Assembly (NCBI GenBank): GCA_937911265.1
Contig: CALDRG010000022.1
Coordinates: 1 to 64,000, forward strand
Direction of reading: 5' to 3'
Source: Thalassarchaeum sp002495735
GTDB taxonomy: Archaea; Thermoplasmatota; Poseidoniia; Poseidoniales; Thalassarchaeaceae
DNA: 64,000 nucleotides
Positions 7,183-15,034 of this stretch are shown one piece after another. Below the pieces are notes generated by a model that ran no database searches, had not been told where the DNA came from, and was given only the letters and a program-made list of their open reading frames with translations. Made by a program: the position numbers and the translations under genes. How positions within the stretch are numbered: the first letter of the stretch is position 1; each line of letters begins with the position of its first letter.

Positions 7183-8427
7183 TCACACGCCGATCTCGCT
7201 GACTCGTGGCACTAGTATGACGAACTTGACCACCAACTCCCAGTCGTTGCCCTGATCGGGGTCTACACCATCCACCGGCAGGTCGGGGTCGCACTGGTCA
7301 GCAGTGATGGTCCAGTACCAAGTACCCTGCCCGAAGCGCTCGCCTGGTTCGTTCAACAGTGCCTCGACCAGTCCATCGGAGGAGTCGGCGGTGATGGTGT
7401 AGCCGCTCTCTGGGTGTGAGTTCATTTCACCTCGATCTAGACTACCACTAGCGTTCTCGGTGAAGTTGTCATGATGGGTTGAGACGAAGGTACTCCAACC
7501 AGAGGCGGGGACGCTGAGCGACAGTGTGAAATTGTCCTCGGGCCACATTATGGGAAGTAGGTCCCTTGCGAGTATTAGAGTCGCGTTGACCTGTATTATC
7601 CTCGCGCCTGCTCCCGGTTCGTGGTTAATCTCGTAGCTCTGGCCCTGCTCTAAGTATCCTGACCAATCGACCTCTACGTGCTGCTCCTCCCAGACCACGT
7701 TGAAAGTGCGTGAAATGACCATCAGACTCCAGACCTCTGTCCTCATGGCCCCCTTGTCGTCGATTACCGAAACTGAGCCGGTGCGGTTTCCCGAGATGTC
7801 GATGGTGAGGTCGACGTAGGACGAGGAAGAGTCGGCATCGTTGGTCTTCTCACCGTCTCCGTCGGAGTCCGTGCCTAGGTCGAAGTCCCACATGAATTCG
7901 ACAGAGGCTCCCTCGGGATCGGATGAACCGCTTGCATCGAGCCTGGCCGTTTCGCCGGCTCTAACGTAAGTGGGCATTTCGATTTCGATGGTAGGAGGGG
8001 AGTTCACAAAGATTGTCAGTGAGGCCCTATCAACCTCGCCGTTGTCATTGAGCACAGTGACCTCGACCTCGTGATTCCCGGACAATTCGAAGGTGTGGCT
8101 CACTATGCCCTGCTTGGTGTCACGGGACTCGCCATCGCCGAAATCCCAGCGGTACTCGTCGATGAAAGTGGGTTCGGGAGTGGTAGACTCCCTAGCGTCG
8201 AAATTCACCGTCTCACCGATGTTAATCTCCTGTTGGTCAGCACTGATTCTGGCATTGGGGGTTGTCGAACTGAGGCCCGAGCAGCCGACTAGACTAGTCA
8301 CGAGCAGCAGCATCACGATTGCTGACGAGACGCCCCTAGTGATTCCAGTCATACGCACACTGTCGAACTGACCACTCATAGGGCTGTTGGAAACCGGCTC
8401 GTTGCCACGCGGTTTACGAGAGTTCAT
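7183..8427 (-). CDS. Secreted lipoprotein with PKD domains
   Basis: An exported, probably lipid-anchored protein of unknown ligand. From the second or third ATG (codons 17 and 26) it has a hydrophobic signal (SSAIVMLLLVTSLVGC) with lipobox LVGC, so the mature protein would begin at C49. Residues about 58-145 and 150-235 are PKD-like beta-sandwich domains, recognisable by DEYRWDFGDGE and by VEFMWDFDLG. The region from about 250 to 414 is a further beta-rich domain with no assigned family. Such domains mediate protein or polysaccharide contacts at archaeal cell surfaces. The length from codon 1 is 414 residues; the true start may be ATG 8352 (codon 26). It is divergent from the exonuclease gene with 24 bp between starts. 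Confidence 0.8.
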   Translation of the reverse strand: MNSRKPRGNEPVSNSPMSGQFDSVRMTGITRGVSSAIVMLLLVTSLVGCSGLSSTTPNARISADQQEINIGETVNFDARESTTPEPTFIDEYRWDFGDGESRDTKQGIVSHTFELSGNHEVEVTVLNDNGEVDRASLTIFVNSPPTIEIEMPTYVRAGETARLDASGSSDPEGASVEFMWDFDLGTDSDGDGEKTNDADSSSSYVDLTIDISGNRTGSVSVIDDKGAMRTEVWSLMVISRTFNVVWEEQHVEVDWSGYLEQGQSYEINHEPGAGARIIQVNATLILARDLLPIMWPEDNFTLSLSVPASGWSTFVSTHHDNFTENASGSLDRGEMNSHPESGYTITADSSDGLVEALLNEPGERFGQGTWYWTITADQCDPDLPVDGVDPDQGNDWELVVKFVILVPRVSEIGV

Positions 8428-8451
8428 GGACGGTGCCGCTCAGCAGATGGT

Positions 8452-9030
8452 GTGTCTGACGCAATGCTCACTGGCTACAGAGTGCTTGGTTTCGACCTCG
8501 AGACCACCGGTTTCAGCCACAGGTCTGACAGGATCGTGCAATTCGCGTTTATCGGCAGCGACGTAGATGGTAGCCACATCAACCTGCAGTCGCTAGTCAA
8601 CCCAAGAGTGCGGATTCCTGCTGAGACCACTAAAGTGCACGGCATAACCGATGATGATGTCAGAGAGGCGAGCGACTTCTCTCAACACATCGCAGAGATT
8701 TCTTCGATAATGGAGGACTCGGTCATCGTAGGACACAATGTGCTGCAGTTTGACTGGCGCTTCCTCGAGATGGAGTGCATGCGCGCCGGTGTCGAAACTC
8801 CGCGCCCCCGGGCTATAATCGACACTCTGGTCCTAGCAAGGAGGCTGAGAATACCCGGGCGGCACACGCTGGGACACCTCTGCCACAGATTCGGGATAGC
8901 TATGGAGAGGAGTCATCAGGCCGATGTAGATGCGGGTGCAACGCTGTTGCTGCTGTGGAGGATAATGCAGGCCTACCCCAGCAAGTTCCGGGGTTCGGTC
9001 GACGACTTGCTCGACTCATTCTCTGACTGA
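8452..9030 (+). CDS. DEDDh-type 3'-5' exonuclease (DnaQ/epsilon-like)
   Basis: A 192-residue stand-alone exonuclease of the RNase T/DnaQ superfamily, expected to remove nucleotides 3'-5' from DNA or RNA with two metal ions. All catalytic residues are visible: D15 and E17 (GFDLETTG), D101 (HNVLQFDWRFLE), and H155 with D160 (SHQADVDAG), giving the DEDDh signature. KVHGITDDDV is also typical. No polymerase, helicase or BRCT domain is attached. The start is GTG 8452. The last 15 bp overlap the 3' end of the convergent Cas4/RecB-like nuclease gene. A role in repair or proofreading is suggested by ligA nearby but not shown. Confidence 0.92.
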   Translation: MSDAMLTGYRVLGFDLETTGFSHRSDRIVQFAFIGSDVDGSHINLQSLVNPRVRIPAETTKVHGITDDDVREASDFSQHIAEISSIMEDSVIVGHNVLQFDWRFLEMECMRAGVETPRPRAIIDTLVLARRLRIPGRHTLGHLCHRFGIAMERSHQADVDAGATLLLLWRIMQAYPSKFRGSVDDLLDSFSD

Positions 9031-10215
9031 CTTGAGCAGTGGTGTCCACGGGAGTACCTCACACCAGTCTCCGAGGTGGACTATCTTGCCATCCACCCTA
9101 ACACTGCCAAGAAATATCGCCCCATCGTAGCCCGAATCCATCAGTTCGCGCATCTGGTCGAGTGCTTGGTCACGCAGAATGGCTCCGAAGCGGTGGTCTG
9201 AGTGCGCCAGCTCACCGTCGACTCCGATTGGTGGCATTCGCTCAAACAATGCGGCGCCTGACTCGGGATCGAACCTGACAGTGCTGACCACTTCATCGCG
9301 GAACATGCTACCCGGCGGGAGAATGCCGTCCCTCCTCGCAGTCCACCACACTGGGCACCATGCCTTCCACTCGCAAAACCCGCACTGCACCTCTCCGGGG
9401 GTGCCTTCCAAAGGCTCCTCTGTGAACCTCATACCCTCCCAGGCTGCAAAAGCATCGTCGAGAATCGAGGGCCCGTCAGCACGGTGCACGGTCTGGTTCG
9501 ACGAGTACCAGCCCTCGGCGTAGACTGGGGGGTGATCGGGATTAATTTGCTTCAACAGGTCTCGGTAGAACCTGAGTTGTCGGCTGACTTTTTCGTTGAG
9601 TTTCTGCTTGGGAGGGTTTCCAGTCTTGAGATCGGCGACTATCCAACCTCTCGATTTACCATTCTCATCGAGGTCGGATACCAGCAGATCGAGCCGCCCC
9701 ATCAGACGACCGCACTCGGACACTAGAGTCCCCTCATTAGCCAGCACAATGTCCTGGACCTGCTTCCACTGGCCAACAGTAACCTCGGAGAGCCCAACCT
9801 TGCCCATGTTAGATTTGGAGAATAGAATGTTTAGCGCTCCGACGAGGCCATCGTGCGCTTTGGTAATCATCTCGTCCTTCCACCTGGGGTGGCGCGGAGT
9901 CGCGAGGAAGATGTCACGTTCGAGAGACCAATGGCGATCAAGGACGGCTTTCGATGTTGGGGGAAGCCAGCCGTCCTCGGAGTCCTCCCTGTCAGAAAGG
10001 TCGAGGTTGCACAGGTCCTCAACAGAGTTGTGCACTGCTGTACCCATGGCAGCAGGCATGCTGGCCTTGCGAGGAAGTCGTTGTCTCGAGAGCCAGTACT
10101 TACGAGGACAATCCTCGTAGCGATTCCATGAGGAGGGTGAGAGTTGGTGCGCAGTGAACCCTTCTTCCAAGCCTCTCCCCAAGGTGAGTCCGGGCGTGAC
10201 AACGGTTAACAGCAT
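9016..10215 (-). CDS. PD-(D/E)XK nuclease of the RecB/Cas4/AddB type with Fe-S staple
   Basis: A 399-residue nuclease related to the RecB nuclease domain, Cas4 and AddB. Motifs seen are LSPSSWNRYEDCPRKYWL at the N-terminus, the H motif at H62 (GTAVHNSVED), D176 (GRLDLLV), the core D195-x-K197 (VADLKTG) and the QLRFY motif at Q213-Y217. C36 together with C278, C281 and C287 (CGFCEWKAWC) matches the four-cysteine 4Fe-4S staple of Cas4, AddB and Dna2. No CRISPR array or cas gene is present in the window, so a repair role is more likely than spacer acquisition. No helicase domain is attached. It is convergent with the exonuclease (15 bp overlap) and divergent from the second PAC2 gene (18 bp). 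Confidence 0.9.
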   Translation of the reverse strand: MLLTVVTPGLTLGRGLEEGFTAHQLSPSSWNRYEDCPRKYWLSRQRLPRKASMPAAMGTAVHNSVEDLCNLDLSDREDSEDGWLPPTSKAVLDRHWSLERDIFLATPRHPRWKDEMITKAHDGLVGALNILFSKSNMGKVGLSEVTVGQWKQVQDIVLANEGTLVSECGRLMGRLDLLVSDLDENGKSRGWIVADLKTGNPPKQKLNEKVSRQLRFYRDLLKQINPDHPPVYAEGWYSSNQTVHRADGPSILDDAFAAWEGMRFTEEPLEGTPGEVQCGFCEWKAWCPVWWTARRDGILPPGSMFRDEVVSTVRFDPESGAALFERMPPIGVDGELAHSDHRFGAILRDQALDQMRELMDSGYDGAIFLGSVRVDGKIVHLGDWCEVLPWTPLLKSVRE

Positions 10216-10233
10216 TGGCTGAGATTACGTAAC

Positions 10234-11034
10234 ATGACGGAGCCACCGAAGGTAGAGGTGAACTCAGATATTAATGCAGCTGGCGCCCTAGTCGTCAGTT
10301 GCTTCCCATCGATTGGTTTCGTCAGTAGCATCGTGGCGCACTATCTCGTTGACAAGCTGGATCTGAAGATGGTCGGAGGTGTCAGGCACTCCAAGCTCCC
10401 TCCTGTCTGCCTAGTCCAAGACGGCAAGCCCTTGCCGCCGATGAGATTCTACTCGGGGGAACCTATCTGCACTATGGAGAAATGCGACAAGGTGGTCCTG
10501 ATAGCATCCGAGATCCAAGTCATCCCAGAACTGAATCTGCCTCTGGCTGACACTCTGCTCGATTGGTGCACGGAGAATGGAGTAGGGGCGACTATTCTAA
10601 TCGATTCGTACGCACAGGGAATCGGGCAGCAACACTCTATTTTCGACGATGACCGGAGTGACGAGACCATTCTCGGGATAGGTTCCACCGATGCCTCGCA
10701 CAATACTCTGAAGGAACTCGGGGTGCCACTTCTGAAACAGGGTGTCGTCGGGGGCATCACCGGGGTCATGATGGGAGAAGGTAGGAGACGAGAGATTGAC
10801 GTGATGGCAATCCTTGCAGAGTCCGACGGTGAGATTGGTGGTAATATGCCAGATGCCAGAGCGGCGGCTCGTATCATCGAGTGTCTCGACGACCTACTCC
10901 CTGCCGTGCATTTAGATCCCGAGCCGCTGTTGGCAGAGGCGCAGAGAATTGAGGGTGAGATTCGCGAGATGATGGCTGTGCACCTAAACCCACCCAGTGA
11001 GGCCGGGGATGCTCCTGGCCCAATGTACGGTTAG
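10234..11034 (+). CDS. PAC2-family protein (proteasome assembly chaperone-like), copy 2
   Basis: The 266-residue product is a second PAC2-family member, colinear with the one at 4217-4987. It shares the GALVVSCFPSIGFVSSIV segment, VVLIASEIQV, a GVVGGITGVMMGEGRRREID helix-loop and the MPDARAAARIIE segment. It has cysteines in the core (PICTMEKCDK) that copy 1 lacks. Archaeal PAC2 proteins such as PbaA and PbaB act in proteasome assembly; whether these two form a heteromer is unknown. The ATG at 10234 is 18 bp from the divergent nuclease start. Its stop overlaps the convergent ligA stop by 4 nt. Confidence 0.85.
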   Translation: MTEPPKVEVNSDINAAGALVVSCFPSIGFVSSIVAHYLVDKLDLKMVGGVRHSKLPPVCLVQDGKPLPPMRFYSGEPICTMEKCDKVVLIASEIQVIPELNLPLADTLLDWCTENGVGATILIDSYAQGIGQQHSIFDDDRSDETILGIGSTDASHNTLKELGVPLLKQGVVGGITGVMMGEGRRREIDVMAILAESDGEIGGNMPDARAAARIIECLDDLLPAVHLDPEPLLAEAQRIEGEIREMMAVHLNPPSEAGDAPGPMYG

Positions 11035-13169
11035 AAGTCGCCCAGCGAACTCTGGCGCTCAGCAAGGGGGTCCATCCCTATCATTTCAGCTAGTTCGACC
11101 TCCGAAAGAATCTCGACACCGAGTCTGTTGGCCTTGTCGAGCTTGGAACCTGCAGATTCCCCTGCAACTAGGTAGTCCAACTTCCCAGATACTGATGACA
11201 CCACCTTACCACCCTCAGCCTTGATGGACAGGGCGACCTCCTTCCTCGGGCGACCGAGGGCCCCAGTGATGCAGAATGTCTGGCCCAGCAGTGGACCTAT
11301 CTCCTGCTTGGGCGACTCCTCGGTGATGTCAAGTTCTAGGCTGAGTTCTCTCACTATGGTCGAACGGGTGTCCAGACCATCGAGAAGGAGCCTAGCGACC
11401 GTCTCCCCTACCCTCTCGATGGCAATGAGCCTGTCAATCGCTGGGTTGTACTTGTTCGGTTTACCATCAGCATCCATGCCCGCTTCCTCATCTTTCTTCT
11501 CGACCAGTTCGAGAAGAGTCTCGAGACTGCCTACCTCGGTCGCGATGACTGAGGATATCTCAGGCCCTATCCTCGGCAGGCCCAGTGCTGTGAGGAAAGT
11601 GCTGAGAGTCATACTTCGACTGGCCTCCAGCTCATCGATTACGTTACTCGCTGACCTATCTGCCATCCTTTCCAGTCCCGCGATGTCCTGATGAGTGAGT
11701 TTGTACAGGTCGGCCAACGTCCTGACGAGCCTGGTGGCACAGAGTTGTTCGGCCAGTTTCTCACCTATTCCGTCCATCTCGAGGTGCCTGCACCAATACA
11801 GAATCGTCCTCTCTAGTCTCGATGGGCAATCGAGGTTTGTGCATCGGATGAATGCTCCATCCTCAATCAGCGGAGTTGCGCAGCGCGGGCACTCAACGGG
11901 AATGGTGACGGGTCGGCGCTCAGGCAGGGCCTCTACGAACGGGTTTCCGTCGGAGTGCTGTCGCCCTTCGAGATCGGTAACGCTCGCAGGTCCGAGCACT
12001 TCCACGATTTTGGGGATGACATCTCCTCTGCGAACCACCCTGACTTTGTCTGCGACCATAATCTCGAGTCGTTCCACCTCGCCTTTGTTGTGCAGAGTGG
12101 TGTTCTCCACGGTCACTCCCGATACCCTTACTGGGGCCACTCTGGAGACAGGGGTCACGTTTCCTGTCCTCCCAGTCTGCCATTCGACATCCATAAGCAC
12201 GGTGGTAGCCTCCTCTGGAGGGAACTTCCAGGCTAGGGCCCAACGTGGGTGGTGCGCGGTCATACCGAGGAGTTCGCGCTTGCCCAGTCTGTCGAGTTTG
12301 ATGACGACGCCATCAATCTCCCAATCAGCGGCGTCCCTGCCCTCGGTCCACCTCTGCACGGCCGACATTATCGCCGCACTGGTTGAGTCGTCGTCGGAGC
12401 CACCTACGACCTCGTTCCCGGCTACCTCGATGCCCTCTGTCTGCAACCACGAAATGACCTCGGAATCGTACTCGAACACTGGTGGCTCGGGGCTGTCTGG
12501 GTGCCTTGGGCCGATATCTGGGAACTCAGCGCCGTAAGCGAGGAAAACGAGATCCTCGGCTCTGCCCTTGCCAGCCTCGATGTGCTTCTGCCTGAGTGAG
12601 CCTGCGGCTAGATTTCTAGGGTTCGGTGCCACCTCAGCGTAGTTTTTCCTGAAGGTCTCCAGAGGCATCACCACTTCTCCCCTGATGTGGCAGTCACCGC
12701 TCCAGCTGAGGGACATTGGGACGTTCGGGATCCTGCGGACGTTTGCTGTCACGTCCTCGCCGCGAGTCCCGCTTCCTCTGGTAGCTGCTCTGACCAAGCG
12801 ACCCCTGCGGTACTCTAGTGAGAGTGCGGAGCCATCCAGTTTGGGCTGGCACACGAACCTGCGACTCTGGGCGGTGGTCTCTGCGACAAAGTGCGCAACC
12901 TCCTCCTCAGTGCTCGACTTGTCGAGGCTGAGCATCGCGAACAGATGGTTCACCTTGACGGAACCTGGAGAGGGGTCCGAGCCGACCATTCTCAGTTGAG
13001 GGTGCTCGGGTGCTAGCCTACTGAGCCTGTTCCAGAGTTCATCGAACTCGGCGTCCGATATCTTCGGGCTGGCCTCATTGTAGTACAGGTTCGAGTGATG
13101 GGCTATCTCCGCGGCCAGCCGATCCACGAGCACGTCGGTGTCTGCTTCACTCGGCCGCTCCGCTGCCAT
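11031..13169 (-). CDS. ligA: NAD-dependent DNA ligase LigA
   Basis: LigA seals 5'-phosphate/3'-OH nicks using NAD+ as AMP donor. The 712-residue protein has the full bacterial layout: an Ia domain (HHSNLYYNEASPKISDAEFDEL), the adenylation domain with nucleophile K110 in QPKLDGSA, an OB fold, a C4 zinc finger (CPRCATP ... CTNLDC), helix-hairpin-helix repeats, and a C-terminal BRCT domain from about residue 625 (FCITGALGRPRKE). NAD ligases are standard in bacteria and rare in archaea, where ATP ligases dominate; this copy is most simply explained by transfer. No ATP-dependent ligase is in the window. A 9-bp perfect hairpin lies 39-59 bp upstream of its ATG. Confidence 0.97.
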   Translation of the reverse strand: MAAERPSEADTDVLVDRLAAEIAHHSNLYYNEASPKISDAEFDELWNRLSRLAPEHPQLRMVGSDPSPGSVKVNHLFAMLSLDKSSTEEEVAHFVAETTAQSRRFVCQPKLDGSALSLEYRRGRLVRAATRGSGTRGEDVTANVRRIPNVPMSLSWSGDCHIRGEVVMPLETFRKNYAEVAPNPRNLAAGSLRQKHIEAGKGRAEDLVFLAYGAEFPDIGPRHPDSPEPPVFEYDSEVISWLQTEGIEVAGNEVVGGSDDDSTSAAIMSAVQRWTEGRDAADWEIDGVVIKLDRLGKRELLGMTAHHPRWALAWKFPPEEATTVLMDVEWQTGRTGNVTPVSRVAPVRVSGVTVENTTLHNKGEVERLEIMVADKVRVVRRGDVIPKIVEVLGPASVTDLEGRQHSDGNPFVEALPERRPVTIPVECPRCATPLIEDGAFIRCTNLDCPSRLERTILYWCRHLEMDGIGEKLAEQLCATRLVRTLADLYKLTHQDIAGLERMADRSASNVIDELEASRSMTLSTFLTALGLPRIGPEISSVIATEVGSLETLLELVEKKDEEAGMDADGKPNKYNPAIDRLIAIERVGETVARLLLDGLDTRSTIVRELSLELDITEESPKQEIGPLLGQTFCITGALGRPRKEVALSIKAEGGKVVSSVSGKLDYLVAGESAGSKLDKANRLGVEILSEVELAEMIGMDPLAERQSSLGDF

Positions 13170-13207
13170 GGTACACGAAGGTGGCCTAGTGCCTTCAACT
13201 TGCGGTT

Positions 13208-13228
13208 TAGGAGCCCTACGGGCTCCTA
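13208..13228. repeat. Perfect 9-bp inverted repeat with 3-nt loop upstream of ligA
   Basis: TAGGAGCCC-TAC-GGGCTCCTA forms a strong hairpin, followed on the plus strand by TTTTT. It lies between the ligA start and tRNA-Pro, both on the minus strand. The T-run is on the wrong side to terminate the tRNA transcript, and there is no plus-strand gene just upstream, so an operator or ligA 5'-leader structure is as likely as a terminator. Confidence 0.6.
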
Positions 13229-13262
13229 TTTTTAGACAACATGAACTGAATTGGAGTGAAAG

Positions 13263-13340
13263 TGGTGGGCCTGCCAGGATTTGAACCTGGGTCGCGCGAC
13301 CCCCAGCCGCGAAGTATAGGCCAAACTAACCTACAGGCCC
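13263..13340 (-). tRNA. tRNA-Pro(GGG)
   Basis: The minus strand gives acceptor GGGCCTG/CAGGCCC, anticodon stem CGCGG/TCGCG with loop CTGGGGG (anticodon GGG), and T-arm CCAGG-TTCAAAT-CCTGG. The discriminator is A, followed by encoded CCA (13263-13265). It sits 62 bp downstream of rpoN on the same strand. Confidence 0.93.
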
Positions 13341-13402
13341 TTGGGCTCTCAAAGCGAGGGAGGAATTGGTCAAAGCCCTGTCGGATGGTTACTGCTCTCT
13401 AG

Positions 13403-13612
13403 CTATACCTGATCTCTGGCTATGCTGAACGGGGCGATCTCATCGAGGAGGTCTACGTGACCTACGAACATCCTCCTGCAGCAGTATCTCTCGATACCTA
13501 GATTCTCAAGGGTGCTCTGAGCATCCTCGCCGCTCTCGACTGCCTGCTTGTACTGCTCGTAGACGTGGGCAATCACCTTGCCGCAGCTCCAACACCTTAC
13601 CGGAATCAACAT
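13403..13612 (-). CDS. rpoN: DNA-directed RNA polymerase subunit N (Rpo10)
   Basis: The small zinc-binding RNA polymerase subunit of archaea and eukaryotes (Rpb10 homologue), which bridges the Rpo3/Rpo11 platform to the large subunits. The zinc ligands are C7 and C10 (MLIPVRCWSCGK) and the adjacent pair C44-C45 (ERYCCRRMF). At 69 residues it is a normal length. The reading frame stays open upstream, but ATG 13612 aligns with the invariant family N-terminus. It is the last gene of the eL18-uL13-uS9-rpoN operon, 7 bp after rps9, an order common in archaea. Confidence 0.97.
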   Translation of the reverse strand: MLIPVRCWSCGKVIAHVYEQYKQAVESGEDAQSTLENLGIERYCCRRMFVGHVDLLDEIAPFSIARDQV

Positions 13613-13619
13613 TCTATCA

Positions 13620-14063
13620 TCACCTATACGACTTCTGCCACTTCTTTCGAGCACCGCGTCCCATTTGATGCTTCGGCTCCTTACGACGTGGATCATTGAC
13701 GAGCAGACTGCGGTCGAACCTCAGATACTCGTCACGTAATTCCTCGTCATCACCCTCAGCACCACCGTTCCATTTTACCAGTCCTCGGGCGATGGCGGTG
13801 CGGATTGCATCGACTTGTCCCATTTGGCCGCCGCCTTGAACGTCTACTACGACGTCGGCGTCTGCTAGACGATTCATAGCCTCGGCGATTTGCACAGGCT
13901 CCAGAGCCTTGCGACGAGCGAGCTCGGGCTCGATAATATGAATCGGCTTGCTATTGATTCGGACGCGCCCCTTGCCCTTTCGCACGGTGGCACGGGCGAC
14001 AGCGGTCTTGCGCTTGCCACTCATGTTGACAGAGATCTTTCCTTTCGGCTTCTTCTTGGCCAT
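13620..14063 (-). CDS. rps9: 30S ribosomal protein uS9
   Basis: uS9 binds the 16S rRNA head, and its C-terminal tail reaches the P-site tRNA. The 147-residue protein has the family hallmarks SGKRKTAVARATVRKGKGRV near the N-terminus, VVDVQGGGQMGQVDAIRTAI in the middle, and the terminal basic tail GRGARKKWQKSYR, which ends in the near-universal Ser-Tyr-Arg. ATG 14063 was chosen because family homology begins at MAKKKPKGK; codons upstream overlap rpl13. It is 1 bp downstream of rpl13 and 7 bp upstream of rpoN. Confidence 0.97.
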   Translation of the reverse strand: MAKKKPKGKISVNMSGKRKTAVARATVRKGKGRVRINSKPIHIIEPELARRKALEPVQIAEAMNRLADADVVVDVQGGGQMGQVDAIRTAIARGLVKWNGGAEGDDEELRDEYLRFDRSLLVNDPRRKEPKHQMGRGARKKWQKSYR

Positions 14064-14064
14064 G

Positions 14065-14550
14065 TCACTCGCCCTCCCATCGGGATGCATCGACGCCCAG
14101 TGAAGAGCTTATCTCACCAAGTCGGACGAACTTGAGTGGGAGTGGTCTGTCGATAGACGCTGTGTCGCCCAACGCGTGCCCGTCGGGAAGATCGTCGCCC
14201 GTTAGGTTAGTGGGTTTGCCAATCATCACCCTGAGGTCGCGTAACGCGCCGCGCCCGCTGCTGTTCTTCTGGTACGGCAGCATGCCGCGAACTGTTCTCT
14301 TGAGTATCTGGTCGGGCATCCTTGGGTAGAATGGGCCCTTCCTAGGGTGATTGAGTTTGTACTTGCTGCCGTAGTTGGCAAGCACCCTCGTTCTGTGTCC
14401 TGAAACCACCGCGTGTTCTGCGTTGTAGATAATGATGCGTTGCTCGCGACCTATCTTACGAGCTGCCATCAGCTGCTTGGCCACAAGGCTGGCTAGGCGA
14501 CCAAGGATCTTGTCCGTGGCATCGTAGACTAGTGTTGCTGCCTCAGCCAA
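14065..14550 (-). CDS. rpl13: 50S ribosomal protein uL13
   Basis: uL13 is an early-assembling large-subunit protein that binds 23S rRNA. The 161-residue protein shows the core features ILGRLASLVAKQLMA, VVSGHRTRVLANYGSKY, GPFYPRMPDQILKRTVRGMLP and an archaeal C-terminus. Length is normal for archaea. Its start overlaps the end of the eL18 gene by 8 bp, and its stop is 1 bp from the uS9 start, so the genes are translationally coupled. Confidence 0.97.
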   Translation of the reverse strand: MAEAATLVYDATDKILGRLASLVAKQLMAARKIGREQRIIIYNAEHAVVSGHRTRVLANYGSKYKLNHPRKGPFYPRMPDQILKRTVRGMLPYQKNSSGRGALRDLRVMIGKPTNLTGDDLPDGHALGDTASIDRPLPLKFVRLGEISSSLGVDASRWEGE

Positions 14551-14908
14551 GTATCCTCACCCCTTTCCCCTTCGGGTTCTCATCCATCAATTCGCGGATT
14601 GTCATGACGCGTCCGCCGGCTGCTTCTATCTTAGAGCGGGCTCCAGAACTGACACTGTAGGCGGCGACGTTAGGCTTACCCAACACATCACCGCTTCCTA
14701 GCAACTTGCCGGGGACGAGTACGATATCCTCGTTAGCGGCGTGTCGCGATAGGCGGCTCAGGTTAGGTGCGGCCCAGTTGCTGCGACTCTTCTCGAGTCT
14801 GGCAGCGACGTCTCGCCACAGTGCAGAACCGGTTGACCTGCTGTGGTCCTTGAGATCACCGATTAAGGTGACTAAGGCCTGGTTGGTCTTTCTCGTGTTC
14901 ATACTCAT
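14543..14908 (-). CDS. rpl18e: 50S ribosomal protein eL18 (L18e)
   Basis: eL18 is an archaeal/eukaryotic large-subunit protein. The 121-residue product has typical segments TRKTNQALVTLIGDLK, VLVPGKLLGSGDVLGKPNVAAYSVS (split around residue 75) and a GGRVMTIRELMDENPKG tail. It is the first gene of the eL18-uL13-uS9-rpoN operon; rpoD, which often precedes it in other archaea, is absent and replaced by the giant surface-protein gene. A second ATG two codons in (14902) is an equally possible start. Confidence 0.95.
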   Translation of the reverse strand: MSMNTRKTNQALVTLIGDLKDHSRSTGSALWRDVAARLEKSRSNWAAPNLSRLSRHAANEDIVLVPGKLLGSGDVLGKPNVAAYSVSSGARSKIEAAGGRVMTIRELMDENPKGKGVRILG

Positions 14909-14972
14909 ATGACTCCCTCGACGTTACTCGGGTAGCGCGGCCACCCGAGGCGCTGTTATGAATGCTACGGGG

Positions 14973-14987
14973 CGCCCCAAAGGGGCG
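14973..14987. repeat. Inverted repeat between giant surface-protein gene and ribosomal operon
   Basis: CGCCCC-AAA-GGGGCG lies in the 126-bp gap between the stop of the 2,663-residue protein gene and the eL18 start. It may be a terminator stem of the upstream gene or part of the operon's promoter region; no T-run follows on the minus strand. Confidence 0.4.
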
Positions 14988-15034
14988 GAAGGCTGCGCCT
15001 CTCATTGACGGGGCAGTACCCCGAGAATATCCAA

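Noticed and set aside
9016..10215. Cas4 as evidence of a CRISPR-Cas locus
   Set aside because: No CRISPR array, cas1, cas2 or effector gene occurs in the 64 kb; the same Fe-S nuclease fold is used by AddB-like repair proteins.
11695..12537. 280-codon plus-strand frame opposite ligA
   Set aside because: Antisense to a fully conserved LigA; Ser-rich product with no domains.
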